The position numbers were made by a program, and so were the translations under genes. 64,000 bases of DNA from positions 1,415,499-1,479,498 of the forward strand of contig CAWBRW010000029.1 in assembly GCA_963791235.1 (NCBI GenBank), written 5' to 3'. The notes under the pieces are model-generated. The model was not told the DNA's origin. It ran no database searches and saw only the letters and a list, made by a program, of their open reading frames with translations. This document shows positions 43,404 to 55,210 of this stretch, one piece after another. The DNA comes from JALORV01 sp963791235. Lineage in GTDB: Bacteria; Pseudomonadota; Gammaproteobacteria; Burkholderiales; Burkholderiaceae_F. How positions within the stretch are numbered: position 1 is the stretch's first letter; every line of letters begins with the position of its first letter.

Positions 43404-43545
43404 GGGGCGCGCGTGTAGGCAAATCCCTGATGCGCCGGGATTCGCACGTGCACTCGCTCCGGAGCGCAGGCAACTAATTGAAGGTTCGGCAGTACCGCTG
43501 CGAATGCACCTGCGGGCGGGTGGGTCGCGCACGTAAGCAACGCTG

Positions 43546-45152
43546 CTACTCCGGGCCCCACCTCGTATGCAGCCGCGTGTCGAGGTCGAGTTCCAGTTCG
43601 CTGGCCGGCACGGTGCCGGGATCACCCCGCGAGCGCGATCCGCGTGTCGTTGCGCCGCGCACGGTCAGCGGCGGCTCGCGGCTCGGCAGCAGGCCGCCCA
43701 GCGTGCCCGGCGACGGGAAGTGCGTCGACAGGCGCTGCCTGATCTGATCGGCCTGCGCGCGCAGGCCATGCCGCGAGTAGGTGGTGAAGAGCCCCAGGAG
43801 GCAGTCGGCGAGTTGCCGGCTGTACAGGTTCTTCGTCGTTTCGTCACCGAGAAGCCCGTCGAGCACGCGCAGCGCGGCTGAGTCTTCCCGCGTGGCGACG
43901 AGGCGGCGTGCCAGCCGCAGTTGCTCGTCCACCGGCAGCACCTTTAGTACATGCGGCTGGCTCATCTGCGTGTAGACCGGGCGCAGCTCGGTGCGCGCAT
44001 GGCGGGCCCGTATCCACAGTACCCGGAGGGCCGCATCCAGGAGCGTGTCCTTGTCACGGCCGAGCAGAGCCATGTTGAAGTACGCCGTCGCGTGCTGCGT
44101 GTTGGACGGATCCTCCTGCAGCAATTCCGAGTAGGCGCGCGCCGCCCGGCGCGTATCCAGCTTGGCCGCGGCCTGCCGCGCTTCCATCAGGAGACTGGAC
44201 TTGCGTTCTGCCGGCGCCGGCGCGTACTGCTCCTCGAGGATCCGGTCGACTTTTTCCTTGTCGGCCGGCTTCAGCAACCACGCAATCGTGGCGCCTGAGA
44301 TGAAACCGGCGATGTGCGCGTCGTAGGCAACGCGGCTGCCGGGCGACAGCACCCACTGCAAGGCCTCGATGACCAGCCATACCGGCAGCAGCATCAGCGC
44401 CGGCAACCGCGCGGTGTTGAAGTAGACGAACAGCCAGTAAAAGACCGGCACCTTGCGAGTTCCATACAGCACCGCGACCATCGCCATCGTTCCGGAGATG
44501 GCGCCCGAGGCGCCGATCAGCCCCTGGTCGCTGATCAGCAAGTGCACGGCACCGGCGATGGCGCCGCTGGCAAGGTAAGCGAGCAGGAAACGGGGACGCC
44601 CGAGCGCCGCTTCGGCGAAGGGGGCGGCCAGCAGCAGGATTGCGAGGTTCCCCAGCAGGTGCGCGGCATCCCCATGAAGGAACTGGTAGGTGATCAACCG
44701 AACCACGTTCGTGGCCCCGGGCTGCAGCGAAAAGCGCTCGGTGAACACCTGACCCATCAGCGTCTGGAAACGGTCGCGCTGCTCGCGCCATTGCGCGAAG
44801 CCTGGGTTATCGCGACGGACGACGGCACCGGCGTTGAGTTCCTTCATGAACTCTCGGTCGTGATGCATCGCCAGCAGCACCGTGCGGGCGTCCGCATCGC
44901 TGGGTCCGGACCGTACCGTTCGCAGCACCTGCACCGCACGCGGATCGTTAGTGCGCTCCAGATGAGCGGCGTAGCTGGAAACTCCACCTGCGGCAGTGAC
45001 GAGCTGAAGTAGTAGTCAGCCGCACGTTCGTAGGCGGCCCGGTCGCCGGACTGGAACAGCAGGAAGACGAGCAGATTGACGGCGACCAGCACCAGCGTGA
45101 TCACCGGCAGTGACTTGGCGGTGAAGCGGGTCTGGTAGGGGATGATCAGCAT
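43546..45152 (-). CDS. rhomboid family intramembrane serine protease with TPR-like tail, reading frame broken once
   Basis: Read from ATG 45152 to stop 43546. The N-terminal part, MLIIPYQTRFTAKSLPVIT, and its first helix are in one frame up to about 44975; the rest continues in another frame as YAAHLERTNDPRAVQVLRT. One missing base near 44972 (CC read as C) would restore about 535 residues. The protease domain is complete: HGDAAHLLGNLAIL, GASGAISGTMAM with the catalytic Ser, and AYDAHIAGFISGA with the catalytic His. The C-terminal 250 residues look like helical repeats. It starts three bases past the tal stop. The break is more likely a sequence error than decay. Confidence 0.82.
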
Positions 45153-45155
45153 CGT

Positions 45156-46098
45156 TCAGCCGATCGCCAGCATCAGCGCTTCCAAGCGCTGCGTGTCCGC
45201 CGTAAACACGCGTATTCCTTCGGCCAGCTTTTCGGTGGCCATGGCGTCGTCGTTCAGTGCGCCGCGAAACTGTGCCTCTACAAGTGGTGCTTCAGTGCGT
45301 CCCGCGTCGGGTGGCGACAGCCGGCGCTCGACCTCGCCTTCGCGGGCCGCCAGTTCGTCCAGCAGTTCCGGGCTGATGGTCAGTAGGTCGCAACCGGCGA
45401 GGGCCAGCACCTGTGCGATGTTGCGAAGCTCGCTCCCATGATCTCGGTCGCGTAGCCAGCGCCCTTCAGGCTGGAGTAGATCACCTCGACCGAGCGTACT
45501 CCGGGTCGTTGGCGCCCTGCATCGCCGCTTCATCCCACGCCGGACCGGCCGCCTTCTTGTGCCAGTCGTAGATCCGTCCGACAAACGGAGAGATCAGCGT
45601 TGCGCCGGCCTGTGCCGCGGCGAGGGCCTGAGCCCGTGAGAACAGCAGCGTGATGTTGCAGTGGATCGCCTCACGCTCGAGCAATTCCGCGGCGCGCACC
45701 CCTTCCCAGGTGGCCGCGATCTTGATCAGCACACGGCGGGGATCGACGCCCTGACGCGCATAAAGATCGACGAGTCGGCGTGCCTTTTCGACCGTGGCAC
45801 GCGTGTCGAACGACAGCCGGGCGTCGACCTCGGTGGATACGCGACCTTCGATGAGGTGCAGGATGCGGGCACCAAAGGCGACCAGCACGTGGTCCAGTCG
45901 CTGGTTCGGTGCCTCGTCCTGGGCCTGACGTGCAGCTTCGACCAGCAGCTCGCGGTACTGCGGCTGCTGCGCCGCCTTCAGGATCAGCGACGGGTTGGTC
46001 GTCGCATCACGCGGCCGCAGACGCTCGATGGCCGCCACGTCGCCTGTGTCCGCGACGATGGTCGTATGGCGCTTAAGGCCCTCCAGCAGAGACGGCAT
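45156..46098 (-). CDS. tal: transaldolase, reading frame broken twice
   Basis: Transfers dihydroxyacetone between sugar phosphates (sedoheptulose 7-phosphate plus glyceraldehyde 3-phosphate). The start at 46098 gives MPSLLEGLKRHTTIVADTGD, then RDATTNPSLILKAA. VLIKIAATWEGVRAAELL contains the Schiff-base lysine. The frame breaks near 45501 after MQGANDP (GGG read as GG) and again near 45425 in GASF-RNIAQVLALAGCDLL (CC read as C). Restoring two bases gives about 314 residues, the normal length. An apparent long extension upstream of 46098 is the antisense of carA and is not coding. Confidence 0.85.
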
Positions 46099-46133
46099 GA
46101 CCGGGTTCGAATGCTCTCGTAGCGACGGCACGA

Positions 46134-46139
46134 TATAAT
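46134..46139 (+). promoter_or_regulatory. possible -10 box for carA
   Basis: TATAAT, a six-of-six match to the sigma-70 -10 consensus, in an otherwise GC-rich spacer 125 bases upstream of the carA start. No convincing -35 is found at 16-18 bases. The spacer 46099-46263 divides tal from carA. Confidence 0.4.
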
Positions 46140-46263
46140 TTCGCAGTTTATCGGTACCCAATTTGCGGTAGTGGGACAGTTTCTGCGGTTTCCGACCCGC
46201 ATATCGCAAGCCGGATGCCGGCAGTCGCCTCGGACCGCCGGCGTACGGCGATAAGGAGCCTGT

Positions 46264-47442
46264 TTGTCCCCCCTGATCGTCGATCCGCGTCCCGTCGCGG
46301 CCCTGGTGCTGGCCGACGGGACGATCTTTCGCGGCCGCTCGATCGGTGCCGCTGGCGCAACGCTGGGTGAGGTGGTCTTTAACACCGCGATAACGGGCTA
46401 CCAGGAGATCCTGACCGACCCGTCCTATGCCGGGCAGCTGGTGACCTTGACCTACCCGCACATCGGCAATACCGGAGTCAACGACGAGGACGAGGAGGCG
46501 GTCCGGGTCTTTGCCGCCGGGCTGGTCGTGCGTGACCTGCCGCAACGCGCGTCCAATTTCCGCATGCAGCGGGATCTGTCGACCTACCTGCGCGAGCAGG
46601 GCATTGTCGGTATCGCCGATATCGATACCCGCAAGTTGACGCGAATCCTGCGCGAGAAGGGCGCCCAGGCGGGCTGCATCGTGGCGGCTCGCGAGGGCGC
46701 CGCGATGACCGACGCAGAGATCAAGGCGGCGCTGAGTCGTGCCAAGGCCTACCCGGGCATGGCGGGACAGGATCTCGCGAAGATGGTCACCACCCCGTCT
46801 TCCTACCCATGGACCGAGGGCAGCTGGCGCCTGACGCGCGCCGACGGCACGCCGGGGCATGTCACGCCCGAATCGACGCGTTTCCATGTCGTCGCCTACG
46901 ATTTCGGCGTCAAGCGCAACATCCTCAGGCTGATGGCCGATCGCGGTTGCCGCATCACCGTGGTGCCTGCACAGACACCCGCCGCCGAAGTGCTGAAGCT
47001 CACCCCGGACGGCGTGTTCCTCTCGAATGGCCCGGGTGATCCGGAACCGTGCTCCTACGCTATCGAGGCGACGCGCACCTTCATAGCGAAGAAGCTGCCG
47101 ACCTTCGGTATCTGCCTCGGTCATCAGATCATGGGCCTCGCGGTGGGCGGGCGCACGCTGAAGATGAAGTTCGGCCACCACGGCGCCAACCACCCGGTGC
47201 TGGACGTGGAGACGAAGCGGGTCTACATCACCAGCCAGAACCACGGCTTCGCCGTCGACGAGACGTCATTGCCCGCGAATGTGAAGGTGACTCACGTATC
47301 GCTGTTCGACGGGTCGCTGCAGGGCTTTGCGCTGACCGATGCCCCGGCCTTCTGCTTCCAGGGTCATCCGGAGGCCAGTCCCGGGCCGCATGACATCTGT
47401 GATCTGTTCGATCGCTTCGTGACGCTGATGGAGATGCGATGA
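46264..47442 (+). CDS. carA: carbamoyl-phosphate synthase small subunit
   Basis: Glutamine amidotransferase subunit supplying ammonia to CarB for arginine and pyrimidine synthesis. The start is TTG at 46264, decided by AAGGAG five bases upstream; no ATG fits. FNTAITGYQEILTDPSYAGQ marks the N-terminal domain. The GATase domain has FGICLGHQIMGLAVGG with the nucleophile Cys, and FCFQGHPEASPGPHD with the His-Glu pair. At 392 residues it is slightly longer than in E. coli. The stop overlaps gmhA. Confidence 0.97.
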   Translation: MSPLIVDPRPVAALVLADGTIFRGRSIGAAGATLGEVVFNTAITGYQEILTDPSYAGQLVTLTYPHIGNTGVNDEDEEAVRVFAAGLVVRDLPQRASNFRMQRDLSTYLREQGIVGIADIDTRKLTRILREKGAQAGCIVAAREGAAMTDAEIKAALSRAKAYPGMAGQDLAKMVTTPSSYPWTEGSWRLTRADGTPGHVTPESTRFHVVAYDFGVKRNILRLMADRGCRITVVPAQTPAAEVLKLTPDGVFLSNGPGDPEPCSYAIEATRTFIAKKLPTFGICLGHQIMGLAVGGRTLKMKFGHHGANHPVLDVETKRVYITSQNHGFAVDETSLPANVKVTHVSLFDGSLQGFALTDAPAFCFQGHPEASPGPHDICDLFDRFVTLMEMR

Positions 47443-48053
47443 GCGAACTCGCCACGATCCGGGCCGCGTTGGACGAGGCAGCGGCCAGCCTCGAGCGCCT
47501 GTGCCGCGATGAGGCAATGCTCGCAACCATCGCGCGCGCCGGCGAGTTGCTTGCCGACACGTTCGCCGCGGGCGGCCGGGCGTACTCCTGCGGCAACGGC
47601 GGCTCGATGTGCGATTCGATGCACTTCGCCGAGGAGCTGACCGGGCGGTTCCGCGACAACCGGCCGGGCTATGCGGCGCTCGCGATCAGCGATCCGGGCC
47701 ACCTGAGCTGTGTCGGCAACGACTACGGCTACGAGCGCATCTTTGCGCGCTTCATCGAGGCACACGGGCGCGGCGGCGATGTCCTGCTCGCGATCACGAC
47801 CAGTGGCACCAGCCGCAATGTCGTGGCCGCGGCACAGTCGGCCAGGGCGCTGGGCATGAAGGTGATCTGCCTCACCGGTCGGGCGGGAACACCGATCGTC
47901 GACCTCGCCGACATCGCGATCGTGACGCCCGGCGGCACCTACGCCGACCGTGTGCAGGAGCTGCACATCAAGGTCATCCACATCCTGATCGAGCTCGTCG
48001 AGCGCCGGCTCGCGCCCGACAACTACAAGGCCCAGCATGCCGCGCCGCAGTGA
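47439..48053 (+). CDS. gmhA: phosphoheptose isomerase GmhA
   Basis: Converts sedoheptulose 7-phosphate to glycero-manno-heptose 7-phosphate for the LPS inner core. The 204-residue SIS protein matches E. coli GmhA in SCGNGGSMCDSMHFAEELTG, CVGNDYGYERIFARF, TTSGTSRNVVAAA and YADRVQELHIKVIHIL. The zinc and substrate residues around ELH are present. It sits between carA and carB, overlapping carA by four bases and carB by 17, so it is translated within the car operon. That placement is uncommon. Confidence 0.9.
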   Translation: MSELATIRAALDEAAASLERLCRDEAMLATIARAGELLADTFAAGGRAYSCGNGGSMCDSMHFAEELTGRFRDNRPGYAALAISDPGHLSCVGNDYGYERIFARFIEAHGRGGDVLLAITTSGTSRNVVAAAQSARALGMKVICLTGRAGTPIVDLADIAIVTPGGTYADRVQELHIKVIHILIELVERRLAPDNYKAQHAAPQ

Positions 48054-51000
48054 CCTGAAGAGCATCCTGATCATCGGCGCTGGACCGATCGTCATCGGCC
48101 AGGCGTGCGAGTTCGATTACTCCGGCGCGCAGGCCTGCAAGGCGCTGAAGCAGGAGGGCTACAAGGTCATCCTCGTCAACAGCAATCCGGCGACGATCAT
48201 GACCGACCCGGAGACGGCCGATGTCACCTACATCGAGCCGATCACCTGGCAGGTCGTCGAACGCATCATCGCCAAGGAGAAGCCGGACGCCATCCTGCCG
48301 ACGATGGGCGGGCAGACGGCGCTCAACTGCGCGATGGACCTCTACAAGAACGGCGTGCTGCACAAGCACGGCGTCGAGCTGATCGGTGCGTCACCGGCGG
48401 CGATCGAGAAGGCCGAGGATCCGACTCAAGTTCAAGGAAGCAATGACCAGCATCGGGCTGGCTTCGGCGCGCTCGTCGATTGCACACACGATGGACGAGG
48501 CGCTCGCGGTGCAGAAATCGATGGGCTTTCCCGTCGTCGTGCGGCCCAGCTTCACGCTCGGCGGCACCGGCGGCGGCATTGCCTGGAACATGGAGGAGTT
48601 CGTCGGGATCTGCACGCGTGGACTGGACCTGTCGCCGACGCGCGAGCTGCTGATCGAGGAGTCGCTGATCGGCTGGAAGGAGTTCGAGATGGAGGTGGTC
48701 CGCGACAAGGCGGACAACTGCATCATCATCTGCTCGATCGAGAACCTCGATCCGATGGGTATCCACACGGGCGACTCGATTACGGTGGCGCCGGCGCAGA
48801 CGCTGACCGACAAGGAATACCAGCTGCTGCGCGACGCCAGCATCGCGATCCTGCGCGAGATCGGCGTCGACACCGGCGGCAGCAACGTGCAGTTCGCGAT
48901 CGATCCGAAAGACGGCCGGATGATCGTCATCGAGATGAATCCGCGCGTGTCGCGGTCGTCGGCGTTGGCCTCGAAGGCCACGGGTTTCCCGATCGCCAAG
49001 GTCGCGGCCAAGCTTGCCGTGGGTTACACGCTCGACGAGTTGCGCAACGAGATCACGGGCGGCGCGACACCGGCGTCGTTCGAGCCGACGATCGACTACG
49101 TGGTCACCAAGATCCCGCGCTTCGCCTTCGAGAAGTTTCCGCAGGCCGACAACCACCTGACGACGCAGATGAAGTCGGTGGGCGAGGTGATGGCCATCGG
49201 CCGCACCTTCCAGGAATCGTTCCAGAAGGCACTGCGCGGACTCGAGGTCGGCTCTGACGGACTGGACGAACATTCGACGGACCGCGACGAGATCGTCGAG
49301 GAACTTGGCGAACCCGGCCCCAACCGCATCTGGTTCGTCGGCGATGCGTTTCGCAGCGGCATGACCTTGTCCGAGGTCTTCGAGGAGACCGCGATCGATC
49401 CCTGGTTCCTCGCGCAGATCGAAGAGCTGGTGCAGATCGAGGCGCGGTTGAAGGAACGCAAGCTCGGCGACCTGAGCGCCGAAGAGCTGCGCTTCCTCAA
49501 GCGTAAGGGGTTTTCGGACCGCCGCATCGCGAAATTGCTGGACGCGGCGCCCGCTGATGTGCGCGCGGTGCGGCTTGCGCACGGCGTGCGCCCGGTGTTC
49601 AAGCGCGTTGACACCTGCGCGGCCGAGTTCGCCACGACCACCGCCTACATGTATTCGACCTACGAGGACGAGTGCGAGGCGGCGCCGACGGATCGCAAGA
49701 AGGTCATGGTGCTGGGAGGCGGGCCGAACCGAATCGGCCAGGGCATCGAATTCGACTACTGCTGCGTCCACGCGGCCTTCGCGCTGCGCGACCGCGGGTT
49801 CGAGACCATCATGGTCAACTGCAACCCGGAGACCGTATCGACCGACTACGACACCTCGGACCGACTCTACTTCGAGCCGCTGACGCTGGAAGACGTGCTG
49901 GAAATCGTCGACAAGGAAAAACCCTTCGGCGTAATCGTGCAGTACGGCGGCCAGACGCCGCTGAAGCTCGCGCGCGACCTCGAGGCCAACGGCGTGCCGA
50001 TCATCGGTACCACGCCGGATTCGATCGACATTGCCGAGGACCGCGAGCGCTTCCAGAAACTGCTGCACACGCTGGCGCTCAGGCAGCCGCCGAACCGGAC
50101 GGCGCGTGCCGAGGCCGAAGCCCTGCAGCTGGCCGAGGAAATCGGTTACCCGCTGGTGGTGCGGCCGAGTTACGTGCTGGGCGGGCGCGCGATGGACATC
50201 GTCCACGAACCGCGCGACCTTGAGCGTTACATGCGCGAAGCCGTGAAGGTCAGCAACGACTCGCCGGTGCTGCTCGACCATTTTCTCGATGATGCGATTG
50301 AAGTCGACGTCGACTGCCTGTCCGATGGCCAGCGCGTGCTGATCGGCGGCGTGATGGAGCACATCGAACAGGCCGGCGTCCACTCCGGCGACTCGGCCTG
50401 CTCGTTGCCGCCGTACTCGCTCTCGGCGACGACAATCGCCGAACTCAAGCGGCAGACCGAGCAGATGGCGCGTGCGCTCAACGTCGTCGGGCTGATGAAC
50501 GTGCAGTTCGCCATCCAGAAGGAAGGCGACGGGCGCGAGACGATCTACGTCCTGGAGGTCAATCCGCGCGCCTCGCGCACGGTGCCATTCGTGTCCAAGG
50601 CAACCGGCCAGCCGCTCGCCAAGTACGCGGCGCTGGCGATGGCCGGCATCGGCTTTGACCGGCAGGGGATCGAAGGCGAGGTCGTGCCCCCGTACTTCTC
50701 GGTCAAGGAGTCGGTGTTCCCATTTGCCAAGTTCCCGGGCGTCGATCCGCTGCTGGGGCCCGAAATGCGGTCGACTGGCGAAGTCATGGGGGTGGGGCAG
50801 ACCTTCGGCGAGGCGCTGTTCAAGTCCCAGCTGGGTGCGAGCGCGGGCCTGCCGGAAAAAGGCACGGTGTTCATGAGCGTGAAGGACTCCGACAAGCCGA
50901 AAGCCATCGCAGTTGCCCAGATGCTCCATGACCTGGGCTATCAGCTGGTCGCCACGCGTGGCACCGCGCAGGCGATCGAGCAGGCCGGCATACCGGTCAA

Positions 51001-51262
51001 GACCGTCAACAAGGTCAAGGATGGCCGTCCCCACATCGTCGACCTGCTGAAGAATGGCGATATCCAGCTCGTGATCACCACGGTCAGCGAGGTTCGCAGC
51101 GAAATCGCGGATTCGCGCTCGATCCGCACTACGGCGCTCGCGCAGCGCGTGACCTATTACACGACGATGGCCGGAGGACGCGCCGCGATCGAGGGCATGA
51201 AGCACCTCGATCGCCTGGAGGTCAATGACCTCCAGGGCCTGCATCGGCGCCTGCTCGCCTAG
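48037..51262 (+). CDS. carB: carbamoyl-phosphate synthase large subunit, reading frame broken once
   Basis: Synthesises carbamoyl phosphate from bicarbonate, ammonia and two ATP. The start MPRRSDLKSILIIGAGPIVIGQ is canonical. The first frame runs to AIEKAED, and then one extra C at about 48421-48422 shifts it; the next frame resumes RLKFKEAMTSIGLASA. Removing that base gives 1074 residues, the usual length. Two ATP-grasp halves are intact (VVVRPSFTLGGTGGGIAWN and VVVRPSYVLGGRAMDIV) and the MGS-like regulatory domain ends the protein. A real null would need arginine and pyrimidine supply, so the shift is probably a sequence error. Confidence 0.93.
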
Positions 51263-51319
51263 AGGCGGTGGCCGCGCCCGGTTGCGCGGCAGCGGCGCTT
51301 TGGATAGAGTGACTGAGCG

Positions 51320-51347
51320 GCCCCGGCACTGCCGGGGCTTTGTTTTT
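51320..51347 (+). terminator. intrinsic terminator between carB and greA
   Basis: GCCCCGGC (51320-51327) pairs with GCCGGGGC (51331-51338) over a three-base loop, followed by TTTGTTTTT. It lies 18 bases before the greA start, so it could also work as an attenuator in the greA leader. Confidence 0.88.
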
Positions 51348-51364
51348 CCCACGAGTTTCAGACG

Positions 51365-51841
51365 ATGCCCGGTATACCCATCACGGCGCGCGGTGCCGAA
51401 AGACTCAAGGCCGAATTGCAGCGGCTGAAGGCCGTCGATCGTCCGACGATCATCCAGGCGATCAAGGACGCCCGCGAAAAGGGCGACCTCTCCGAGAACG
51501 CGGAGTACGACGCGGCCCGGGAGCGCCAGGGCTTCATCGAAGGCCGTATTCAGGAACTGGAAGGGAAGATTTCCAGCCTGCAGATCATCGATCCTGCAAA
51601 GGTCGACGCCGCCGGCCGGATCGTCTTCGGCGCGATGGTGGAACTCGAGGACCAACTGTCCGGCGAGGTGGTCAAGTACCAGATCGTCGGCGACGATGAA
51701 GCCGACATCAAGTCCGGTCTCGTCTCGGTTTCAAGTCCCATCGCCCGCGCGCTGATCGGCAAGAGCGAAGGTGACATGGCGCAAGTGCTCGCGCCCGCCG
51801 GCAAGCGCGAGTACGCGATCGTCTCGATTGCTTACGAATAG
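51365..51841 (+). CDS. greA: transcription elongation factor GreA
   Basis: Rescues backtracked RNA polymerase by stimulating transcript cleavage. The 158-residue protein has the N-terminal coiled coil, with ERLKAELQRLKAVDRP and KGDLSENAEYDAARERQGF, the latter with the acidic tip residues. The C-terminal domain includes ARALIGKSEGDMAQVLAP. Length is normal. It follows carAB. Confidence 0.97.
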   Translation: MPGIPITARGAERLKAELQRLKAVDRPTIIQAIKDAREKGDLSENAEYDAARERQGFIEGRIQELEGKISSLQIIDPAKVDAAGRIVFGAMVELEDQLSGEVVKYQIVGDDEADIKSGLVSVSSPIARALIGKSEGDMAQVLAPAGKREYAIVSIAYE

Positions 51842-51859
51842 GCGACGGCCACTTGCGCT

Positions 51860-52396
51860 TCAGCGAGTACGCCCCCCGCGGCCGCGGACCACATTTCGCT
51901 TTCCGGCCGCTCGGGTTGCGGCGCCCGGGTCGCGGCGCGCTGCCGTACCCCGGTTGACGCGCTCCGCCTCGCGTCGGTCCGCGGTCGTGCGCTTCGGTGC
52001 TGAGGGTTTCCCCGGCGGCTTGGCCGCGCTCCGGGTCCCGACCGGACGTGCCGGCGCCTTGGGCGACCTCGCTGGCGTTGCGCGGCGGCGAGCCGGCGCT
52101 ACCTCTTCGTCCCTGTCTTCTGGTGCCGGACGGTAGAGCACCAGCAGCTTGCCGATTGCCTGGACCCGGGCCGCGGACAGACCCTCGGCAATTTCCGCGA
52201 ACACCGAGTCGCGTTCGTCGCGGTCCTCGGCCGGCACCTTTACCTTGATGAGTTCGTGCGCCGCGAGGGCGCGATCGATCTCTTTCATCACCGGGGAGCT
52301 GAGGCCGGAATTGCCAAGCAGCACGACCGGTTTCAGCCCATGAGCACGCGCCTTCAGGGCCTGGCGTTCCTTCGGGGTCAGTTCGATCTCGGGCAT
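51860..52396 (-). CDS. yhbY: YhbY-type (CRM domain) RNA-binding protein with a basic tail
   Basis: The first 95 residues are the CRS1-YhbY domain, with LTPKERQALKARAHGLKPVVLLGNSGLS, a ribosome-associated RNA-binding fold. The remaining 80 residues are a low-complexity Arg/Ala/Pro tail absent from E. coli YhbY and may add RNA affinity. The ribosome site decides the start: AAGGAG lies six bases before ATG 52396, while ATG 52402 directly touches it. It is divergent from rlmE with 36 bases between starts. The pair yhbY/rlmE beside ftsH is conserved. Confidence 0.88.
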   Translation of the reverse strand: MPEIELTPKERQALKARAHGLKPVVLLGNSGLSSPVMKEIDRALAAHELIKVKVPAEDRDERDSVFAEIAEGLSAARVQAIGKLLVLYRPAPEDRDEEVAPARRRATPARSPKAPARPVGTRSAAKPPGKPSAPKRTTADRREAERVNRGTAARRDPGAATRAAGKRNVVRGRGGRTR

Positions 52397-52432
52397 AGTC
52401 ATCTCCTTATTGCCATTTCAGTGTAGCCACGG

Positions 52433-53089
52433 ATGCCGCAGGCGAAGAAAAAGCATCGCTCTAATCCGGAGTGGATCAAGCGCCATGTGACAGACCCGTA
52501 CGTCAAGCGCTCGGTCCAGGAGGGTTACCGCTCCCGCGCCGCCTACAAGCTGACGGAAATTGCGGACGCCGATCGGCTGCTTAAGCCGGGAATGACAGTG
52601 GTCGATCTGGGCGCCGCGCCGGGGAGCTGGACGCAGGTGGTGCGCAAGCGCCTGTCCGCCCCCGACGGCACGGTGCGCGGACGCATTCTCGCGCTCGATA
52701 TCCTGCCGATGGACCCTGTGTCCGGCGCGGACTTCATCCAGGGGGACTTCCGCGAAGAGGCGGTGGAACAGCAACTGGCCGATCTGCTGCAGGGCGCTGC
52801 GGTGGACCTGGTGATCTCCGACATGGCACCCAACCTCTCGGGCATCGCGGCGGCCGACGCCGCCCGCAGTCAGCACCTTGCCGAGCTGGCCGCGGATTTT
52901 GCCTGCAAGCATCTGAAACCTGACGGCGCTTTCCTCGTCAAAGCCTTCCAGGGAAGCGGCTACAGCCAGTTCGTGGAACGGTTGAAGCGCGACTTCCACA
53001 GTGTCGCGACGCGCAAGCCGGCGGCGTCGCGGGAGACCTCGGCCGAGGTCTTCCTGCTGGCTCGTGGTGTGCGTCGGGCGGTGCGCTAA
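52433..53089 (+). CDS. rlmE: 23S rRNA 2'-O-methyltransferase RlmE
   Basis: Methylates U2552 of 23S rRNA (FtsJ/RrmJ, heat-shock protein in E. coli). The 218 residues show EGYRSRAAYKL with the first catalytic Lys, VDLGAAPGSWTQVV as the SAM loop, VISDMAPNLSG with the Asp, FLVKAFQGSGY with the second Lys, and ETSAEVFLLARG with the Glu, completing the K-D-K-E tetrad. It precedes ftsH by 168 bases. Confidence 0.96.
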   Translation: MPQAKKKHRSNPEWIKRHVTDPYVKRSVQEGYRSRAAYKLTEIADADRLLKPGMTVVDLGAAPGSWTQVVRKRLSAPDGTVRGRILALDILPMDPVSGADFIQGDFREEAVEQQLADLLQGAAVDLVISDMAPNLSGIAAADAARSQHLAELAADFACKHLKPDGAFLVKAFQGSGYSQFVERLKRDFHSVATRKPAASRETSAEVFLLARGVRRAVR

Positions 53090-53117
53090 GGGATTTCGCG
53101 AGGAATGCACGCAAGGT

Positions 53118-53148
53118 CTTGAAATAGCCCCACCTTTGCCCCCAACTT
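53118..53148 (+). promoter_or_regulatory. sigma-32-type promoter for ftsH
   Basis: CTTGAAA (53118-53124), a perfect sigma-32 -35, and CCCCAACTT (53140-53148), a near-consensus -10 (CCCCATNT), are 15 bases apart. It lies 29 bases past rlmE and about 110 before the ftsH start. ftsH is sigma-32 controlled in E. coli. Confidence 0.6.
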
Positions 53149-53257
53149 CCCCTTCGTGGATGGGTCTGAGGATTAGAATGGTCCGTCCATCAAGCAGTCC
53201 GATCTGTCCCCCGGCCGACGCGCTCAGGATTCCCGGCGCGGCCACTAGGAGTCATCC

Positions 53258-55141
<1,884 letters not shown>

Positions 55142-55161
55142 ACGCGGTTGATCGCCCAATG

Positions 55162-55190
55162 AGAGGCCGGCCTGTCCGGCCTCTTTTTCT
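55162..55190 (+). terminator. intrinsic terminator after ftsH
   Basis: AGAGGCCGG (55162-55170) pairs with CCGGCCTCT (55176-55184), followed by TTTTTCTT. It separates ftsH from folP. Confidence 0.9.
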
Positions 55191-55210
55191 TGCGTGCCTA
55201 CGATTCACGG

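Noticed and set aside
43404..43545. Small gene or terminator between the two convergent membrane protein genes
   Set aside because: No open frame with a start signal and no stem followed by T residues was found.
46099..47244. N-terminal extension of transaldolase
   Set aside because: The extension is antisense to carA; the family start is MPSLLEGLKRHTTIV at 46098.
48037..49257. carB as a short 406-residue protein, or carB controlled by programmed frameshifting
   Set aside because: Residues after the break match nothing, while a +1 correction restores full CarB; there is no slippery heptamer or stimulatory structure known for carB.
48323..51655. An 1110-codon open frame antisense to carB and greA
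   Set aside because: Composition is that of a high-G+C shadow frame and it spans two certain genes on the plus strand.
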